Assembly (NCBI RefSeq): GCF_018070025.1 | Contig: NZ_JAGPYQ010000002.1 | Coordinates: 620,001 to 684,000 of the forward strand | Direction: 5' to 3' | DNA length: 64,000 nucleotides | Source: Streptomyces liliiviolaceus | GTDB taxonomy: Bacteria; Actinomycetota; Actinomycetes; Streptomycetales; Streptomycetaceae | In this document: positions 61,065-64,000 of the stretch, piece after piece | Layout of the letters: every line of letters begins with the position of its first letter | How positions within the stretch are numbered: the first letter of the stretch is position 1 | Program-made: the position numbers and the translations under genes | The notes under the pieces: model-generated | Told to the model about the DNA's origin: nothing | The model's input: the letters and a program-made list of their open reading frames with translations, nothing else | The model's database searches: none

Positions 61065-61934
61065 ATGGCCGCCACGGTCTCGTTCAGCGTCCCCTCCGCG
61101 CACGGCCCGCGGTCCGTGACCCTCGCGTACACGCGCGTGGGCACCGGCGAACCGCTTCTGCTGCTGCACGGCATAGGCCATCACCGGCAGGCGTGGGACC
61201 CGGTCGTCGATCTGCTGGCGGCCGAGCGGGACGTGATCGCGGTGGACCTGCCCGGCTTCGGCGAGTCCCCCGCACTGCCCGAGGGGCTCGACCACGACCT
61301 GGCGACGATGAACGCGGCGCTCGCCGCGCTGTGCGAGACGCTGGAGCTGGACCGGCCGCATGTGGCGGGCAACTCCCTGGGCGGCCTGCTGGCCCTGGAA
61401 CTGGGCCGCGAGAAGCTCGTACGGTCCGTCACGGCGCTGTCGCCCGCCGGGTTCTGGTCGCCCGGCGAGCGGCGGTACGCGTTCGGTCTGCTGCAGGCGA
61501 TGCGCGGGGCCGCGCGGAGCATGCCGCTCCCGCTGGTCGAGCGGCTGTCCCGGTCGGCGGCCGGGCGCGCGGTGCTGACCAGCAGCATCTACGCACGCCC
61601 CGCCCGCCGTTCACCGGAGGCGGTGGTCGCCGAGACCCTCGCGCTGGCGGGCGCCCAGGGGTTCACCGAGACCCTCAGGGCGGGCACCTCGGTCCGCTTC
61701 ACGGACGACGTTCCCGGTCTTCCCGTGACCGTCGCCTGGGGCACCCGGGACCGGATCCTGGTCCGCCGCCAGGGAGTCCGCGCCAAGCGGATCATTCCCC
61801 GGGCCCGGCTGGTGCGGCTGCCCGGCTGCGGGCACGTCCCGATGAACGACGATCCCGCGCTGGTCGCGCGCGTCCTCCTGGACGGCAGCGACGGCGGCCG
61901 CCGTACGTCCTCCCCCGCGGCGCAGCGCGCCTGA
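61065..61934 (+). CDS. alpha/beta-fold hydrolase
   Basis: 289 aa. LLLLHGIGHHRQAW (oxyanion), nucleophile Ser in GNSLGG, Asp in WGTRDRIL, His in GCGHVPM. Cytosolic, of the epoxide hydrolase/esterase/C-C hydrolase type; substrate unknown. ATG with GAGGAGC. Divergent from the ECF41 sigma factor. Its 3' third overlaps antisense with the long C-terminus of the convergent EamA gene. Confidence 0.9.
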   Translation: MAATVSFSVPSAHGPRSVTLAYTRVGTGEPLLLLHGIGHHRQAWDPVVDLLAAERDVIAVDLPGFGESPALPEGLDHDLATMNAALAALCETLELDRPHVAGNSLGGLLALELGREKLVRSVTALSPAGFWSPGERRYAFGLLQAMRGAARSMPLPLVERLSRSAAGRAVLTSSIYARPARRSPEAVVAETLALAGAQGFTETLRAGTSVRFTDDVPGLPVTVAWGTRDRILVRRQGVRAKRIIPRARLVRLPGCGHVPMNDDPALVARVLLDGSDGGRRTSSPAAQRA

Positions 61935-62786
61935 CCCGAGGGCCACGCCGGCTCCCACCAGGGCGCTTCCCGCGGCCTGCACCGGCCCGTAGGAGCCCGT
62001 TCCGACGAGCGGGGCCGTGCAGGCCGCGGCCACCGGGATGAGGCCGGAGAAGAGCGTCGCGCGCTCCGCGCCGATGCGCTGCATGGCCATGTACCAGCAG
62101 ACGAAGCCGACGACCGTGACGACCGCCGCCTGCCACAGCAGTGCGACGGCCTCGGTGGAGTCCGGGGTCCGCAGCCAGGCACGGCCGTCGAGGACGATCC
62201 CGGCAAGCGCCGACTCGGCCGCCGCGAGCCCGCACACCGTCGCCGAGAGCAGCCGCGGTCCGAGCGGCCGCAGGACGGGCACGGCGAGCACCGCGAAGCC
62301 GATCTCGCCGACGAGCGCGCACAGGGAGAAGGCGATTCCCGCCCCGTCGGTACGCCCCCAGCCCTGGACCGTGAAGGCGCCGCCCGCCACCAGCAACGCC
62401 CCGTACAGGACGATCCGCTGGGGCCGGCGGCCCTCCAGGAGGGGGACGAGAACGGCGACGGCGACCGGGGCGCAGCCTACGAAGACACCCGGTATCGCGG
62501 GTTCCGCGGTGTGTTCCGCGGCGATGACGGCGAGGTTGAAGCCGACCATGCCGACGGCCGCGAGCAGCGCCAGACGTGCCCATCGGCGGGGTGTCAGCGT
62601 GCGCAGGGGGGCCGCGCCGCCCCGGCCGACCAGCGGCAGGAGCAGCAGACAGGCGAGGCCGTACCGCACGAACTGGCCGCCCGCGTACGGGTAGTGGCCG
62701 AGGACGCTGTTGGCGGTGAAGGAGCCGCCGACGAGGACCGCGGCGAGGGCCGCGAGCAGGGTCCCGCGCGTGCTGGTGGCGTTCAT
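61611..62786 (-). CDS. EamA/DMT-family transporter with antisense C-terminal extension
   Basis: 391 aa as read. The first ~280 residues are ten membrane helices of the drug/metabolite transporter (EamA) fold. After ...GVALGSGALRR no stop occurs and the frame continues ~110 residues (hydrophilic, His/Gly/Asp-rich) antisense to the alpha/beta-hydrolase until TGA at 61611. The extension has no membrane or domain pattern and is probably a by-product of a lost stop codon. ATG without a Shine-Dalgarno. Divergent from a MocR/PdxR gene, which likely controls it. Confidence 0.85.
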   Translation of the reverse strand: MNATSTRGTLLAALAAVLVGGSFTANSVLGHYPYAGGQFVRYGLACLLLLPLVGRGGAAPLRTLTPRRWARLALLAAVGMVGFNLAVIAAEHTAEPAIPGVFVGCAPVAVAVLVPLLEGRRPQRIVLYGALLVAGGAFTVQGWGRTDGAGIAFSLCALVGEIGFAVLAVPVLRPLGPRLLSATVCGLAAAESALAGIVLDGRAWLRTPDSTEAVALLWQAAVVTVVGFVCWYMAMQRIGAERATLFSGLIPVAAACTAPLVGTGSYGPVQAAGSALVGAGVALGSGALRRGGGRTAAAVAAVQEDARDQRGIVVHRDVPAAGQPHQPGPGNDPLGADSLAADQDPVPGAPGDGHGKTGNVVREADRGARPEGLGEPLGARQREGLGDHRLR

Positions 62787-62837
62787 GGAAGTGACGCTAT
62801 GCAGGACGGCGGTCCGGTTTAAGGTCCACTTCCATGA
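62783..62837. promoter_or_regulatory. shared start-site inverted repeat of the EamA/pdxR divergent promoter
   Basis: TCATGGAAGTG (62783-62793) is the exact reverse complement of CACTTCCATGA (62827-62837), so both genes begin with the same 11 bases around their ATG. Inside is GGTCC-N7-GGTCC (62811-62827). The ATG of pdxR also lies in palindrome ATGACGTCAT. Only 47 bp separate the two ATGs. Confidence 0.6.
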
Positions 62838-64000
62838 CGTCATCGGGGACCAATCCGGACACGCCACCGGCGGCGGGCCGGTCCGGTGCCGCGGGCCGGT
62901 CCGGTGCCTGGGAGACGCTGCTGCCCGCCGTCTCGGCACCGGCACGCGCGCGTGGCCGCGCCCTGCAGGCCGCGCTGCGGGAGGCGGTCCGCTCGGGCCG
63001 CTTCGCGCCCGGCACCCGGCTGCCGTCCAGCCGCGAACTGGCCGCCGATCTCGGGGTGTCCCGGGGGCTGGTCACGGAGGCGTACGAGCAGTTGACCGCG
63101 GAGGGCTATCTGCGCAGCGGCCGGGGTGCCGGGACGTGGGTCGGCGGGGCCGCCCGGGCGGCCCTTCCCCGCGTACGGGACCTCGCGCCCCGCTCCCCCG
63201 GCGCCGTGGCGGACTTCCTGCCCGGCACGCCCGACCTGTCGCTGTTCCCGCGTGCGGCCTGGTCCGCCGCGCAGCGTGGTGTGCTCGCCGAGCTGCCCCA
63301 CCACACGCTGGGCTACCCGGATCCGCGCGGGCTGCCCCGGCTGCGTACCGCCCTCGCCGAACTACTGACCCGGCGCAGGGGGGTGGTCGCGGATCCGGAG
63401 CGGGTGGTGGTCGTGTCCGGGGTGGCCCAGGCGACCACACTGCTCGGATTCGTGCTCCACGCGCGCGGGGTGCGTGCCGTGGGCGTGGAGGACCCCGGCA
63501 GCCCCGAGCACGAGACCCTGTACGCGTCGGCCGGCCTCGACGCCGTGCCGCTGCCGCTGGACGACGAGGGGCTGGACCTTTCGGCGCTGCGTGCGTCGGG
63601 GGTGCGGGCCGTGGTGACGACGCCCGCGCACCAGTTCCCGACGGGGATCGCCTACTCCGCGCGGCGGCGCGCGGAACTGCTCGACTGGGCGCGCGCGGTG
63701 GACGGGCTCGTGGTGGAGGACGACTACGACGGGGACTTCCGTTACGACCGGGCGCCGGTGGGCGCGCTTCAGGGGCTCGATCCGGAGCATGTCGCGTACA
63801 CGGGTTCCGTCAGCAAGTCGCTGGCTCCGGGGCTGCGGCTCGGGTGGCTGCTGGTACCGGCGTCGATGGCCGAGGAGGTCGTCGAACGCAAGCGCACGAT
63901 GGATCTCGGCAATCCTGTGATCGACCAGGCGCTGCTCGCGCGGTTCGTGGAGCGCGGCGACTACGACCGGCAGCTGCGGCGTTGCCGGCGCGAGTACCGG
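62834..64000 (+). CDS. MocR/PdxR-family regulator (GntR-aminotransferase fusion), 3' end outside window
   Basis: The first 389 residues are visible and the frame is open to the window end. Winged helix GntR domain at ~35-100 (LREAVRSGRFAPGTRLPSSRELAADLGVSRGLVTEAY region), linker, then a fold-type I aminotransferase-like domain with VVVVSGVAQATTLLG, VEDPGSPEHETL, VVEDDYDGDFRYDR and PLP lysine Lys328 (SVSKSLAPG). Such proteins sense PLP or amines and regulate a neighbour, here EamA. A GRSGA duplication (18-bp direct repeat) occurs near residues 15-24. Confidence 0.92.
   Translation, partial: MTSSGTNPDTPPAAGRSGAAGRSGAWETLLPAVSAPARARGRALQAALREAVRSGRFAPGTRLPSSRELAADLGVSRGLVTEAYEQLTAEGYLRSGRGAGTWVGGAARAALPRVRDLAPRSPGAVADFLPGTPDLSLFPRAAWSAAQRGVLAELPHHTLGYPDPRGLPRLRTALAELLTRRRGVVADPERVVVVSGVAQATTLLGFVLHARGVRAVGVEDPGSPEHETLYASAGLDAVPLPLDDEGLDLSALRASGVRAVVTTPAHQFPTGIAYSARRRAELLDWARAVDGLVVEDDYDGDFRYDRAPVGALQGLDPEHVAYTGSVSKSLAPGLRLGWLLVPASMAEEVVERKRTMDLGNPVIDQALLARFVERGDYDRQLRRCRREYR

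Overview
The window is chromosomal DNA of a Streptomyces-type actinomycete. It has very high GC, strong third-position G/C bias, frequent GTG/TTG starts and many 1-4 or 8 nt start/stop overlaps. It also carries a c-di-AMP riboswitch of the rpfA/NlpC type, an anti-sigma/HTH/DUF397 developmental-regulator trio and a dense family of GC-rich intergenic repeats. I see no rRNA, tRNA, CRISPR array, transposase or prophage gene. Most content looks like vertically inherited core chromosome.

Layout. 1-6.7 kb: end of a cupin gene, an acyl-CoA dehydrogenase divergent from a TetR regulator, a peptide deformylase divergent from murT-gatD (lipid II amidation), then pfkA. 6.7-11.5 kb: a CtaG-like membrane protein, a lipoprotein with a PASTA-like repeat, a transmembrane Ser/Thr kinase and a 52-residue membrane protein. 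11.5-15.7 kb (minus): LytTR regulator, DUF485-like protein, sodium/solute symporter and LytS-like kinase, which looks like a carboxylate-sensing uptake operon. 15.8-18.5 kb: an Lrp regulator and a two-gene arginine-to-glutamate-semialdehyde route (a DDAH/ArgZ-family enzyme plus RocD). 18.9-21.3 kb: an acyltransferase and a secreted peptidase-like hydrolase. 21.5-26.2 kb (minus): the full urease set ureABCFGD. 26.6-33.8 kb: a TetR regulator with a membrane protein, a Phd antitoxin divergent from a degenerate ClpP, a riboswitch-controlled NlpC/P60 hydrolase, and the WhiJ/AbaA-like regulator trio. 33.8-38.5 kb: biotin synthesis, bioF divergent from bioB-bioA-bioD. 38.9-43.5 kb: an ATPase-less LuxR regulator, a lipase, a methyltransferase and a toxin-antitoxin pair. 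43.7-53.3 kb: a MacB/FtsX-like exporter, a GNAT acetyltransferase, paired CNNM/CBS transporters, an SGNH hydrolase, purB and mug. 53.4-64 kb: an ABC exporter next to a NarL-type two-component system, ROK and GntR regulators, an ECF41-type sigma factor, an alpha/beta hydrolase, an EamA transporter and the start of a MocR/PdxR regulator.

Genes cooperate mainly as small modules: murT-gatD; urease structural and nickel-insertion genes; biotin genes; arginine dihydrolase plus ornithine aminotransferase; symporter plus its LytS/LytTR sensors. The urease and arginine modules both handle arginine-derived nitrogen.

The most unusual signals are: (1) a dispersed 20-bp repeat, often an inverted pair or a tandem array of 27- or 35-bp period, in at least ten intergenic regions and mainly at convergent gene ends; (2) a ClpP paralogue without its catalytic His and glycine-rich loop beside an orphan Phd antitoxin; (3) a 'dimethylargininase' with the residues of an arginine dihydrolase; (4) extensive antisense tail overlaps (bioF/DUF397, EamA/hydrolase); (5) several clear operator-like palindromes at divergent promoters.
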